DNA of 64,000 nt from the NCBI GenBank assembly GCA_015680685.1, contig MNCI01002996.1, forward strand, positions 566,167-630,166. Direction: 5' to 3'. Position numbers and translations under genes: made by a program. The stretch comes from Gnetum montanum (lineage: Eukaryota; Streptophyta; Gnetopsida; Gnetales; Gnetaceae). Under the pieces are notes generated by a model that was not told the origin of the DNA, did no database searches, and saw only the letters and a program-made list of their open reading frames with translations. This document shows, piece by piece, positions 12,340 to 24,180 of this stretch. The number at the start of each line of letters is the position of its first letter. Within the stretch, counting starts at the first letter, position 1.

Positions 12340-14849
12340 AACTTCTTAGGAAGGTTGCTAGCCTAGATCCAATCTAATACAACATGAGCATAATAGTATG
12401 GATTTTGGGTGGCATTTCATTTGAAGGGAACCTAATAGAATTATTTGTAGAGGATGAGGTAGGAGTGGGGTGATTAGTCGCCTAAGTCTATGAGGGCTTA
12501 GTAGGGTTGTTGGTTCAAAAGAATGGCATTTTATGAGCATGAGGTTTTGAACCCCTCAGTTAATGAAGCGGTTGTAGATTGATGGCCCTAGTAGCATTGT
12601 GTTGTTGTGGCTAGGTTGGAAGTTCACCTAGCATGGATAAAACAGGTGGTACCTATGTTGAGGGTGGAGGAACAGGTGCAGAAACAGGATAAAGATAAGG
12701 ATAAAATATGGCATCCCCCCTAGAATATGGAGAATGAGCTCTATAGTATTTAAAAGGGTGGTAATAATGTTGGAAAGGAGAAACATGATAAGAAGAGTCA
12801 TGTAAAGATAGGGGTTGCTGAACATAATACCCATATGGATCTAGTTACCTGTAAGGGTACTACTGCCTTAGTGGTAGCATCTCCCATGACTATGGTCGAT
12901 GCCACTATTGATATTACTCATATAGTTGCGGTGGAGTTCCACCTAGATAATATTATTGTTGCTAATGGAATTACCTAAGATTACCTTGAGGATAAGGTAA
13001 CCTTCTTGGTCTTTGCCTTTTGGCTAGTTGTGGATTTAGAGCATACACGCTAGACTCTTATAAGTTTGACACAATGGAACAACATCCCTTAGGATGTTCA
13101 TATTAGTAGATGTCACACCCATCATCATCATCTAATTCAGTTTTTGCATCTTCATCTATTGTAGTAGTCTTGCCCTTGCCCCTTTGGTAGGCATGTTTGG
13201 CTTCTTTTCACCTCCTACGGTTATGATCACTACTCTGCTCTCATGATTCTTCAACAATTTTTAGAGAAATTTAAAATTTTTCATCCAACAAATCCCACAT
13301 TTTATTCACATTAGTTGAAATTTTAGACATAGATTTTTGAATTGGCAAGGTCTTTTTGTTCACCACCTCATCAAGTGATGATTCTTCCTCATTGTCATAA
13401 AATTGAACCTTCCTCTTTCTGATAGAAGGATTCCTATTGTATTCCTTTGCACTTTCACATTTCCTCAACTCTCTTTCTTCTTTTGCTACTTGCTCAATTA
13501 AACTTTGGATCTAATGGGCTCTGAGTTTGGATAGTCTCCCTTGGGGATATACCCCAAGAGTTCTTCTCATTTCTGACCTAAGTCCATCAATGATATGATG
13601 AAGTTGTTCTCACTGAGAATAACCATGGCTAGGGCATCAATGTTTGAGAGAATAGTATCTAACCATGGTGGCATTGAAGGGTTCATGGTTTCCTTGGTTT
13701 CATCCTTGGATTTGCTTTCTCAAATTAGACACTTTGGAGTACATCTAATACTTATCATTAAATAGCTCTAGCATTGTACTCCACCTATAAATGGATTCTA
13801 GCTCCAAGAACCAATACCAACTTTTTTCTTCCTTGATGAGTGTTCTTGAAAATAGCTTTAGTTTCTACTAATCATTTTCAATATTTTGTAAGGCATAGGC
13901 ATCATGAAAAGCTTGAATATGTATTTGTGGATCAAAGTTCTATCCCTCTGAAATCTGGGAATATTGTTCATGTCAAGTTATTTGATCCGACTATCTTTCA
14001 CATGCTTGGTTGGAATTTTTACACCCTCTGCAATATTTAGCATGCTTCAAGTGACTAGCAAAGGCTCATCATCATCATTATTTCAATGACATTGATGACA
14101 TCCTTTGCCATCCCTTTTTTCATTGTGGGCCTGACGATCATCTTTGTTGTCCTACTATTCAACTCCATCTCGATTGCTCTTTCTATGACATTTGTTAGAA
14201 CCAAAAGAGGAAGAAAAGAATGAAAATGAAGAGGGTGAAGAGGAAGAAGGACTACCATCATCATGTTATCTACCAACTCTTCTTCATATGTCATGACTAT
14301 GTTCATTAGTTTTCTTATCCTCTTGATGCTTGTCCGATCGCTTGTCTTAACTACCATTTTTACTTGAACCTACACTATTGATAGTGAACTACAAATTCAA
14401 GGTTGCACCCCCATCACCAATAACAAGGGGTGGAGAATCTTCATGTTGAGAGCCCCCAAAGGAAGGATCCTCATTGTCATTTTGGTTAAGTAGGAACAAG
14501 GGATTGGTGAACCATTTTTCCTTCATAAACTCATGGTGCTTCTCTTGGTGTTGATCTCTCATGTGTTATGTTTTAGTGAAATGGTAGTCCCAGTAGTCAT
14601 AATCATGCACAATGTACTCCTATTGAAGATCTTGGATGGCCAACCTCTTAAGAGTTTGAAGCAACATCCTAGGCATAGATTGATTGGGAGGCATTACAAT
14701 GTTGCCTTCCATATCTTGCCATCACAGTTGATCATCTTGATGCAAGATGAAGGTGAAGTTAGGCACATACTCATCTGGATGAGTATACACCTCCTTACAT
14801 TTTAAGGAACTAGCAGTTTAGTACCATCATGCTTGTGAGAAGAAGACAT
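12340..14849 (-). pseudogene. C gag
   Basis: The start is the ATG at 14849-14847 (MSSSHK), the same opening as K. The central core and a coiled, charged part (around 13270-13470, with NRNPSIRKRKVQFYDNEEES, matching the K pattern NRDPSLQRKGVKFCDEEDES) are visible in pieces. The proline- and histidine-rich C-terminal part lies at 12630-12960. Frames are broken by stops and shifts. Confidence 0.65.
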
Positions 14850-14981
14850 TTTGCAATACAAATAAGATATCAGTGTTCTTATGTGATTATATTTATTGTG
14901 AGAATGATTTTTACCTTAGGGTTCATCCAACAATGTTAATGATGTTCACTAAACTTAGATAGTGCACGTTTCAAACAAAAA

Positions 14982-15002
14982 GAGTCCCCAGTAATAGCGC
15001 CA
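14982..15002 (-). other. C primer-binding site (tRNA-Asp type)
   Basis: On the minus strand it reads TGGCGCTATTACTGGGGAC next to the LTR end. It differs from the tRNA-Asp complement mainly by transitions. Confidence 0.75.
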
Positions 15003-15003
15003 A

Positions 15004-16183
15004 TGATGAGCAGTAGAGATACCCCTATGCTCAACCATATGAATCATGAAACATTCACATGTGATTTGGTCAAATTCCATGGACTTTATGTCTTTTGGTA
15101 CACTAGTCTCCTAGGAAGTGAACTTTTGCCTAACAGTCATTCATTGTCTTTCCAATTACACTTGTGATGTACAAAGGTATGGTTAAGTGTAATCAAGGCA
15201 TTTGATTTTTATTATTTGATATTTTATGTTCTTGGTACTTAAAATATAGAAATGAAGTAATTTAATAACTAATTTAATTTAACTAGTTAACTAATCTCTA
15301 ACTAGTTCTAACATAAGCATCTAATCCCACTTTCTGTACACATCTTGAACTAACGCATCTGCTACTAGGATTACTAAGTGTTTATTCTACTATGTGAACC
15401 AAGCAATAACGCTACTAGGATTACCAAGAAAATACATGTTTATGCTCAAAGTAGTCGTACATATGTGTTTAATCTATTTAGCTTAATTAATTAACTAATC
15501 ACTTGAAGTCAAATAGAGAAATGAAGTAATTTAATAACTAATTTAATTTGACTAGTTAACTAATCTCTAACTAGTTCTAACATAAACATTTGATCCCACT
15601 TTTCATACATGTCTTGAACCCACATATTCGCTACTGAGATTACTAAGTGTTTATTCTACTAGGCGAACCAAGCAATAATGTTGCTAGGATGACTAAACAA
15701 ATACATGTTTACACTCAAAGCGGTCATACATATGTGTTTAATCTATTTAGCTTAATTAATTAACTAATCACTTGAAGTCTAATTTAGCTTAATTAATTGC
15801 ATAATTAATGAAAATAATAAATGCATAAATAAATCATTAATCTATTCCAAGTGCTACAAGGTTTGATCAAAAGGCTTGTCTTTATTGTCGTTCACACTAA
15901 TATGCTCAGTTACAACAATGCTCAATTAAAGATCCGTACACTTTCTAACTCCTACTACAAGCACTCAAAGAAATATTCTAACTCTCAAATGACTCTCTAT
16001 AAACATGACTATTGAGCGTGTATTTATAGAATTTATTATGGAGCTATGTCAATAGGGTCCCATAGATGCAAAAAATGCTACATCAATCTGGCCCTATCGA
16101 TGAGGCAACACCACGTAGACGAGGCCCATCAATAAGGCCATGTTAATGGGAGCTTATCAACGTGACACAATGATGATTCATCA
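15004..16183 (-). repeat. 5' LTR of element C with internal duplication
   Basis: It is 1180 bp, from TGATGAG to TTCATCA. It is longer than its relatives because a segment of about 269 bp is duplicated in tandem (about 15243-15511 and 15512-15779). A reversed TATA box lies near 16019-16026. The array beyond it is not GATATC-based; it is built from units containing GGCCC and ATCAAT/ATGTCAA (16040-16165), like the LTR at 25505. Confidence 0.8.
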
Positions 16184-16642
16184 CAAGTGATACATGGCTT
16201 AGGTTGTTAGCTCATTGCTTTCTTAAAAAATAAGTTGCAAATTCAAGTAATACTTAAAGCATCATTAAATTTCTTTGTAATTCTTCCAATATATCATATT
16301 GGTTACATGTCTTAAGATGTACCTATGGTCAAATTATTTATGTATGCATCAATTAGTAATGTGTTTCAATCAAGAACTTCTCATTTGGAAAGAGTTTCCT
16401 TACTTAATACTATGAGAAAGTATACACCATCATGCAAGCTACAGGAAATACATTCTACCATTAAAATGTAACCCTAATTATTAGTTCTTCAAAAGAAAGA
16501 TTAGTAGATTACTATTGGTCTCAATTACTATTGAATTATCCATTTAGAGATGATCATAAATAAATCCTTAATGAATATTTTCAACATGGATATTTAGTGG
16601 AATATCAGTATGAAGATATCCTTCCTTTGATATAAAATAACA
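16184..16642 (+). pseudogene. Upstream remnant of PIF1/Helitron-type helicase region
   Basis: It is AT-rich sequence with broken coding traces. Around 16505-16560 it reads YYWSQLLLNYPFRDD, and a second match to this motif (YWAQLLLHYPFRD, partly frame-shifted) lies near 19425-19465. This resembles the stretch before the helicase core in Helitron and PIF1-like proteins. The Copia-like element at 16648 interrupts it. Assignment rests on its position and this short motif. Confidence 0.4.
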
Positions 16643-16647
16643 TGGAA

Positions 16648-17231
16648 TGTAACAATGTTGCTCCAACATTGTTCGGCACCCCGAGGAATTCACAAAGATC
16701 CAATGGATCTGGGGTGGAAGACATGGGGAATACGCCTCAAGCAAGCAAGCATCTCATGAGTGAGTGTAAGCAGAAGTAAAGCTTCTCAACGTACATGACA
16801 ATGCACCTCATGGAGGGTAATCAACTCCAAAACGAGGACCAAGCAAACAAGCACACACACAACCTTGTAGAAAACATTGGTGGGAGGGGAGACGATGCAC
16901 CTACAAGGGAAGGTGTCTCACCCCCAAATCCCTCATGATCTTGGTACAAGGTGTGGCCTGGCACCACACCAAAACTATCTAGTCTTAGCTGCCTACATAT
17001 CTACGATCGCCGTAGAATCAAGGCCATGTAGTTGTCCACGAAGAAGAGGGGAATGACGAGGACTTAGAAGAGAGTTGCAACAGGAGGGTGTCCTATTGCT
17101 AGCTTGGTACCACCAAGCTGGGGTGGGTTTTGTAACACTTGAGAGCCACCCGAGGGCACCTCAGAGTGTTCCATGGCCCTCGAACCATGGGGAGAGCCCA
17201 AGAGAACCACCACTCTAGGACATCTCTCACA
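16648..17231 (-). repeat. 3' LTR of the Copia-like element
   Basis: It starts TGTAACA and ends CTCTCACA on the plus strand, so TGTGAG...GTTACA in element orientation. It is 584 bp, the same length as its partner. Confidence 0.9.
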
Positions 17232-18501
17232 ATCCTCCCCCACACAAAGAAGCGACGTCCTCGGAGCAGAGCCTAGGATAGCTTCGAATGTACACTTCTA
17301 AATGGGTTTAGAACTTCGTCAATTCTGGGGATCCATCAACTCCTTAGATGCCAGGCTTGAAGGAAGGTACCAACCCCAACAATTGATACATCCTTCCATC
17401 CAATGCCTTGCATGAAACGCAAGGGCAAATGGAGGAACCCCAAAGACTTCCCTTCTCTATACGAGCAGGAGATCCAACCCAAAGGGCCAACATTTCTAAG
17501 GCATCCCCTAGATCTTTCCCTTTTGAGGGTTTAGAGACATATCTTCTTGTGTAAATCCATACTTATGTAAGAAGATAGCTCCTCTTCCACAAGTCCCATC
17601 GAGTTCCTTTGTGAATGGCATCTTAGCATCCATTGATTTTTTTAAGGGCTCACTAGGGCCACTACCCATGGTGAGGGACTTGGGAACATCACATCGAGAG
17701 GGAGGACATGCTTTGAAGAGCCATGTCTCTACAAGCAACTCATGCTTGTCAAAACTCCATGTTCTACTACTTGCATCGAGACCCATGGGGTCTCACCAAT
17801 GCAACCATATAAGCACTGATTCCACATGCATCGATACCATGCGCATTCTCTTTTTCTTATCATGTTTGTTCAAGCTGGTATGAAGGGATTTAAGCATGTT
17901 CTCCCTTATAAACAAGGTACAAGGGTAGATCTTTTGAGCTTCACCTTGTCATCTACAAACACTAGCATCGCATGCCTTAATTCATCATTTCATAGTATTC
18001 CAAAGAGAGAGAAGATCCAAAAATCTATTTGGAAACTTCTCCAAGAGGCTAGCATGTCATCTCGAAACATGTCATCTGTGTGAAAACTGAAGCAGAGACT
18101 AGGTCCAATTCATCCCAGATGAATCACTGGAGACCTGAGATGGGAGCTCCTTGAGCAACAAAATTCCTGAGTTGCCAATAGAACTCCTATCAATCATGTC
18201 ACATAAAATCACAACTAGTCCAACCACAAGTAAACAAGTGGAGGACATCACCACAATGCCATCGTTTATATCCTCACGGAGAGCAACATACATTAGTTGC
18301 TCACAATTTCTCATCTATCCCCTCATGAAGAGTGTAGAACATTGCCATCAAGAAACTTTTCAAAAATACACAAGGATATGATCCTAGATCACCTAGGTAT
18401 CAATCCGAAGAGACCATTAACCAAACAAGCTCAATGGAGTAACACAACCAAAGAGCACAACCATATCCCAATACAATTTCAAAAAACACTTTGATACCAT
18501 A
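17232..18501 (-). other. Internal region of the Copia-like element
   Basis: The longest frame on the element's strand is 92 codons at 17508-17786 (opening MGLDASSRTWSFDKHELLVE). It was not recognised as any retroviral protein. Other frames are short. The polypurine tract is at the left end and the primer site (18485-18499) at the right end. It looks noncoding or carries a gene fragment. Confidence 0.6.
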
Positions 18502-19085
18502 TGTAACAATGTTACCCTGACGTTGTCTGGCACCCCAAGGAATTCACGAAGATCTAATGGATCTAGGGTGGAAGAGTTGGGGAATACGCCTCAAGCAAGA
18601 AAGCATCTCATGAGTGAGTGCAAGTAGAACCAAAGCTTCTCAACGTACATGACAATGCATCTCATGGGGGGTAAGCAACTCCAAATTGAGGACCAAGCAA
18701 ACAAGCACACACACAACCTTGTAGAAAACAACAGTGGGAGGGGAGACGATGCACCTACAAGGGAAGGTGCCTCATCCCTAGATCCCTCATGATCTTGGTA
18801 CAAGGTGTGGCCTAGCACCACACCAAAACTATCCAGTCTTAGTTGCCTACATATCTACGACCGTCATAGAATCAGAGCCATGTAGTTCTCCATGGAGAAG
18901 AGGGGAATGAAGAGGACTTAGAAGAGAGTTGCAACAGGAGGGTGTCCTATTGCTAGCTTGGAACCACCAAGCTAGGGTGGGTTTTGTAACACTTGAGAGC
19001 CATCCAAGGGTGCCTCAGAGTGTTCCATGGTCCCCAAACCATGGGGAGAGCCGAAGAGAACCACCACTTTGGGACATCTCTCACA
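18502..19085 (-). repeat. 5' LTR of the Copia-like element
   Basis: It is 584 bp with the same termini as 16648-17231 and lies next to the tRNA-iMet-type primer site. Differences from its partner are mostly transitions. Confidence 0.9.
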
Positions 19086-19090
19086 TGGAA

Positions 19091-20270
19091 TATCACTTTA
19101 ATAAATAAAATTAACATTTTTTATCATTTGCTTATTTTTCAAATAATTGAACTTAGAATGCATGAAGTAAAATATCAAGATAAAGAACACAATTAGGTAA
19201 GTTCCTACCCTAAAGAAACATACACATTTGTTATCAATGCATATTAGGAGAGACCATTAGAAATGGAGGAGTTTTTATTATTAAATCCTATGAAATATTT
19301 TATATTTAGTTCTAAAAACAAAGAGACACCAATGTAGAAGACTCAATCACCATTGATTATTATTGAAACATATCCTAGGTTTAGAATTCCTCCAAGAATA
19401 AGAGCAGAAAATGGATACATTATTATTGGGCACAATTGCTATTGCATTATCCATTTAGAGATGTAAAATATAATCTAGGTAGAATTATAAATAAATTAAA
19501 CTAAAATGGATATTTGTTCAACACATATATAAAATTGAAGTAGAGACATTTGATAAAGATTTTGAACATGCTTGGCAAGAAGAGAGGCAATACAAAGAAA
19601 GCATTCCTAAAAGACATGATCCCATTGAATATCATCTTGAAATACTAAATTGACAACTACTTGCATCTACTCATTTTCAATGAAGTAAACTTGAAATGCT
19701 TAGAATAAGAGATTGAGATAGAAATCATGAATGGTTAGTTTGCTATCTCGGAGAATATATTGCAAAAATTGTTGCATCTTTTATTCATAGTCATAAATCA
19801 TATGGGATAATAATACCTTAGGAAAAGACTACAATGAGGTGGACCTATCTTACCTAAGAGCTAAATAAATAATATGCTACAAGATTATCACTACCCATCT
19901 ACATACGTAGCCATTTAAATTTGATGAACATTATTCTCTATTAATGATTAATCAAGGAATAATGAAAACATGAAAATCATATCTCATTAATTTCATTCAG
20001 AAAGAATTTAGTAGATCTTACCCAATAAGAAGAAAAAGCTTATTAGTGCTCACCCTTGTTAGTGTTGCAGCTTATAATATTAATACAACTACAATACATT
20101 TTGCATTAAATCTTGAAATCAAGAAGTAAAAACTACTTACTACATCAACTTTGGCATCATTGCAAAATAGATATAAATACATAAAGTACATCATTATAGA
20201 TGAAATGATTTTTATAGGTGGCATATTACTCAAGAACATTGATAAAAATAAAGGAGATATTTCTAATAAC
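19091..20270 (+). pseudogene. PIF1/Helitron-type helicase, N-terminal core piece
   Basis: From about 19974 to 20270 a single frame with two stops reads KSYLINFIQKEF (remains of Walker A GKSYLI, its GTGT part decayed). It continues with LLVLTLVSVAAYNIN and TTIHFAL (the VLAPTGVAAFNINGTTIHSAL motif) and then YIKYIIIDEM (motif II, Walker B) and NIDKNKGDIS. Upstream, 19425-19465 reads YWAQLLLHYPFRD in shifted frames, and RQYKESIPKRHDPIEY follows near 19600. The pattern is that of PIF1-like helicases, which Helitrons carry for rolling-circle transposition. No Rep domain was found, so Helitron origin is unproven. The frame continues in phase at 28500 after the LTR block. Confidence 0.75.
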
Positions 20271-20341
20271 TGATGACTAGTAGGATGTCCCAACACTCCA
20301 CTATACAAGTCACAAGTGCACATGCATCACCAAATTGTAAT
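20271..20341 (-). repeat. Minus LTR N, left piece
   Basis: It starts TGATGACT and continues like the inner end of minus LTRs here (AACACTCCACTATACAAGTC matching CCAACCATACAAATC of others). It stops at 20341 where the LTR of D starts. The rest of N is at 28142-28494. N has TSDs ATAAC (20266-20270) and GTAAC (28495-28499), one transition apart. Confidence 0.6.
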
Positions 20342-21198
20342 TGATGAATCATGATTTGCCAAGCCCTGATATCGAATCCTCAATATCAAGTACGCGATAT
20401 CACAACCTGGATAACGATATTGGATACATGATATTATGATTCCTGTGTAAGCCTATAAATTCACATTTGGGTGCATAGGAAAGGAGGGAGTTAATCAGTA
20501 TTAGAGTAGGATCTTTTGGTCAGTTTCAATCCATTTTAATTCTTTCCCCAATGCATGCCCGCAGTGTGATGATTGTAATTGTATAAAACCTTTATTCAAG
20601 TATGACGTACTTGGACACACACATGATCGGCAATAAAGATCGAGATTACTCCATCATTGCAACATTCACTTAGTTTTAATTGTTTAATTGTTATTGTTAT
20701 TTATCATTTTCTTAATTAATATTTCCTTACCATCATTTACTATTCTTGTTGTTAAATGCAGAATGAGTACAACTTAATCACAAACATTGAAGTGTAACTA
20801 CTTGGTAACCTAGTAGCGTATTTAGGAATGCTTAAGTAATGTGTGCTTGGTAATCGCAGAAGTAGTACATGAGGTCCAAGATGCATACGGATGATTAAGG
20901 ATGGATGCTCATCACACTTAGGCTAGCTAGACTTCATTTCCTATTACTTCTTAGTTTAATCAAGATTATTTTCCATTGTCTCCAGGAGTAGCCTAGTGAT
21001 AGAAATCATAGCATACACCTTACTCTGGACTAAACCATACATGATAAGTGAATACTAGTCTAGGTGGGAAGACAAAAAATTGTGATCAATGTGTAACTAT
21101 CTAGATATCACAACTAGTCCATCTGCAAAGTTCAACCGGATCATGCGTACACACTCATATTCATATGGTTGAGTGTAGGGGTACCTTGCCACTCATCA
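20342..21198 (+). repeat. 5' LTR of element D
   Basis: It is 857 bp, TGATGAATC to CACTCATCA. U3 has GATATC/GATATT units at about 20369-20440, then a TATA box near 20455. A polyadenylation signal AATAAA lies near 20633. Its start resembles the LTRs of element M (TTTGCCAAGCCC). The primer site follows at 21200. Confidence 0.85.
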
Positions 21199-21199
21199 T

Positions 21200-21217
21200 T
21201 GGCACTGTTGCTAGGGA
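21200..21217 (+). other. D primer-binding site (tRNA-Asp type)
   Basis: TGGCACTGTTGCTAGGGA begins two bases after the LTR end. It differs from the tRNA-Asp complement by three transitions. Confidence 0.8.
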
Positions 21218-21330
21218 TGGTGCTAGTTATTTAAATTAGTTGCATCATCCAAGATTGCTGTAATGAAGCCTTGATGATATATCTTTCTAAAAGAAGTAAT
21301 TGCAAATAAGTCACACACAAATTCACAACA

Positions 21331-22110
21331 ATGTCTCTCTCAAAAGACTATGATAACGCAACAACTAGTAAGACAATTCATTGGAGGACCAATCAATTAT
21401 ATAATGATGAAGACGAAGTTTGGAGTACTTAATCTTATACAGGGGTCCACTATGTACATAAACAAAGATAACATTATCCCAACTCACAAATTCATAACTT
21501 ACCTAGTGACGATGAACCCCTGTTGGCTACTAAGAGCCTAATGCATATACAAGAGGCTGTTTGAATATTCCACAAGCATTAAAAGGAAAGTCATCTACCC
21601 AGGATAGATTTAAACAACTTTTCCAAGTTTTTAGGAGGCTATGATTTAGATCCATAACATAATTTACAAGCCTTCCATGGTGCTTGTGTATGGAACAATA
21701 TTGATAATGGGTGGCAAAAGCTTAAGCTCTTTCCTACAACACTCATTGGCCAAGAAAAATCTTGGTACAGGTCCTTAAAACCAAAATCAATTTGAAATTG
21801 GCCAACAATGGTAGAACTCTTCACTAAAAGACATCAAACCTATGCAAGAGCATGGTGGATACATGATTAGGACTCCAAGATCTTTCTCTTGAAATTTCAA
21901 AAGAAAATCCTTTTGGGAAGATCAAGAAGAAGCACATTCCATACATCGCGTACAATGACTCCAGGTGCAACTGTGTCCAGTAACTGTGTTCCACTAAGTA
22001 GACATTCATTCAAGCATGTAGTTATTGTGTTGAAGAATCACAAGTTCAACAATGCCTCTATGCAATAGCCACAAATCAAGAAGGCACCTAGTGGCTAAAC
22101 ATTGGCTCTA
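21331..22110 (+). pseudogene. D gag with internal deletion, fused to protease end
   Basis: The ATG at 21331 opens MSLSKDYDNATTS, the same gag subtype as M (MSLSQDNDNATSS). The gag core follows (DDEPLLATKSLMHIQEAV, then WQKLKLFPTTLIG, then SWYRSLKPKS) to about 21855. Next the sequence jumps to the C-terminal end of the protease region (a KIFLLKFQKKILLG-like stretch). The charged middle of gag, the gag C-terminus and the protease active site are missing. Confidence 0.7.
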
Positions 22111-22489
22111 ATAGCAGCACTTTATGCATGGAACCATCTGAGGGGCTTGTATGCACCTATGTAGAGAGCATGGATGATTTGGAAAAGGTACATCAATAAG
22201 TATCCACTGTTGATGATCATGATGATTGGGGAAAGTTACAAATCCCTAACAGTTTTAAATAGGAGCCCTTGGAACTCAAATCTTTACCGGCCAATTTAGA
22301 ATATGCATTTTTGTAGACTGGCAAGCTAGTAATTATCAATGTCACTCTTGCTCCTGAACAAAAAAAGAAATTGCTAAAGGTGGTGAACAAATGGAAGGCT
22401 GCTTTTGTGTGATCATAACTTGAATTAATAGGAGTTGATCCTAGGGTGTTCCAACATCAGATTTATATTGACTTCTCCATGAAGCCACA

Positions 22490-24180
22490 ATGACAACCAC
22501 AGAGGCGATTGAATCCCAAATTGAAGTAAGTCATAAAAGATGAAATCGATCAATTGATGAAAGTGGGGTTCATCTATTCCATTGTGGATAGCGAATGGGT
22601 TAGCCCACTTGTTATTATGCCAAAGAAGGGTGGCAAATGGAGGGTCTATATAGATTTTTGACTACTAAACATGGCTACCTTCAAGGATCACTTTCTGCTC
22701 CCATTTGTGGACCAACTATTGGATACCATTGTGGGGCATTGTTATTATAGCTTTTTGGATGGTTATAGTGGCTATAACCAAATCCAAATTGCACCAGAAG
22801 ACCAGGCTAAGCCAACATTTACAAGTCCTTGGGGGACTTTCGTATCTAAAAAGATGTCCTTTGGCTTGTGTAATGTGCCTGTAACTTTCCAACACCTTGT
22901 CCTCAGCATCTTACAGCAGCAAATTGGCAATGGGGTAGAAGTCTTCATGGATGACTTCTCTACCTATGGAGAAATGTTTGAACAAGCCTTGGACTGCCTT
23001 GAGCAAGTTTTGAAAAGATGTGTGGAAACTAATATAAGGCTCAACTAGCAAAAGAGCCACTTAATGTTCGAAGAGGGCACTGTTCTAGGGCACCACATTT
23101 CACAAGCAGGGATTAGTGTAGACCCTGAAAAAATCAGGGTCATCCAAGGAATCACCAGTCAACAAAGCACTGTAAAAGATGTTTGATCATTCCTTGGCCA
23201 CACTAGTTACTACCAACACTTCATTGAAAATTTCTCAAAGATCACCAACTTGTTAGTGGAACTCACAAAGAAAGATGATCTGTTTGTCTAGACCAGGGAA
23301 TGTGAATCTACATTCCAAACACTTAAATAGAAACTCAAAGAAACTCCAATTCTACAAGTACCCGATTGGTCTAGACCCTTCCAAATTATGATGGATGCAT
23401 CCAACTATGCATTGGGAGCCATGCTTACATAGTGGGATGACCAGAAACGCCCATACTATATCCACTGTGAAAGCTGCAGCATTGTGGATGCTTAGCTCAA
23501 CTACACCACCACCGAAAAGGAATTAATGGTAGTGGTGTTCACCTTAAAAAATTTTGACACTATGTGCTTGGGTACAAGGTGTTTGTGCATACCGACCACA
23601 GTGCCATCTAGTTCCTGATGAACAAACCAACAGCAAGCCCCTGTATCATATGGTGGCTTGTGATTCTTTAGGAATTTGACCTCACTATGATAGATAGGAA
23701 GGGAACTGAGAATGTGGTTACTAACCACTTATCTTGGTTGTGATGGGATAACTTATAATAGGAGAAGCCACTCTCTGACCAATTTCCAAATGAACTCTTC
23801 GCAGGAGCAATCAATAAGTAGATGCCCAATGAATCACCTTGGTTCAGCCACATCCTCACCTATCTCATAACCCAAGAATTGCAAAAGGAGTGGGACCATC
23901 AACGGAAACAATAGTTACTTCATAAGGCCAAGCCCTTCATGAAAATCAATGGACATCTTTATAAGGTGTGTGTGGACGGCTTGGTTCAATGGTGTGTTCC
24001 TAATGATGATACACTATGCATCCTTCAAGATGCTCACAAGGGTCCTTGTGGAGGCCCACTATGCTAGACGATGCACAGCCATTAAGATCCTTCTTGCAAG
24101 ATATTACTAGCCTACACTTTTGAGGGATGCACAATAGTTCACCCACTCTTGTGAACTCACCAGAGATGAAGCTTTTCAAC
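22490..24180 (+). pseudogene. D pol: RT, RNase H, integrase N-terminus
   Basis: RT at 22495-23100 is nearly one frame with few stops. It has VDSEWVSPLVIMPKKGGKWR, FKDHFLLPFVDQLLD, CYYSFLDGYSGYNQIQIAPE, MSFGLCNVPVTFQ and VFMDDFSTYG. It continues with VLKRCVETNIRLN and VLGHHISQAGI. RNase H starts at 23392 (MDASNYALGAML) and shows TTTEKELMVVVF, then shifts frame near 23550. Integrase N-terminal traces lie at 23800-24060. The typical Athila RT wording makes the lineage call fairly safe. Confidence 0.85.

Larger units (their letters stand above)
9848..16183 (-). mobile_element. Athila-like gypsy element C, cut in integrase
   Basis: This minus-strand element has a 5' LTR (15004-16183), primer site, gag, protease, RT, RNase H and the start of integrase. 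It ends abruptly at 9848 where the LTR of B begins, which makes C the older host of B. The missing part (integrase core, 3' region, 3' LTR) is not found elsewhere in the window. Confidence 0.8.
16648..19085 (-). mobile_element. Complete 2.4-kb non-autonomous Copia-like LTR element
   Basis: Two LTRs of 584 bp each (16648-17231 and 18502-19085) flank 1270 bp of internal sequence. Perfect 5-bp TSDs TGGAA stand at 16643-16647 and 19086-19090. Orientation is minus: the primer site beside the right LTR reads TGGTATCAAAGTG, as for initiator-Met tRNA. The rc of 17233-17245 is a polypurine tract (GTGTGGGGGAGGA). The LTRs look roughly 90% identical by eye. No gag or pol was seen, so it needs another element's proteins and fits a TRIM/small-LARD class. 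Confidence 0.9.
20342..24180 (+). mobile_element. Athila-like gypsy element D, internally deleted
   Basis: The order on + is 5' LTR, tRNA-Asp-like primer site, shortened gag, end of protease, RT, RNase H and integrase N-terminus. A deletion joins gag to the protease end near 21850. Coding similarity to integrase fades near 24180, where ORF3-type sequence begins. It sits inside LTR N. Confidence 0.7.

Noticed and set aside
19091-20270. Endogenous pararetrovirus
   Set aside because: The frame matches PIF1-type helicase motifs in order and phase, and no RT or coat motif was seen.
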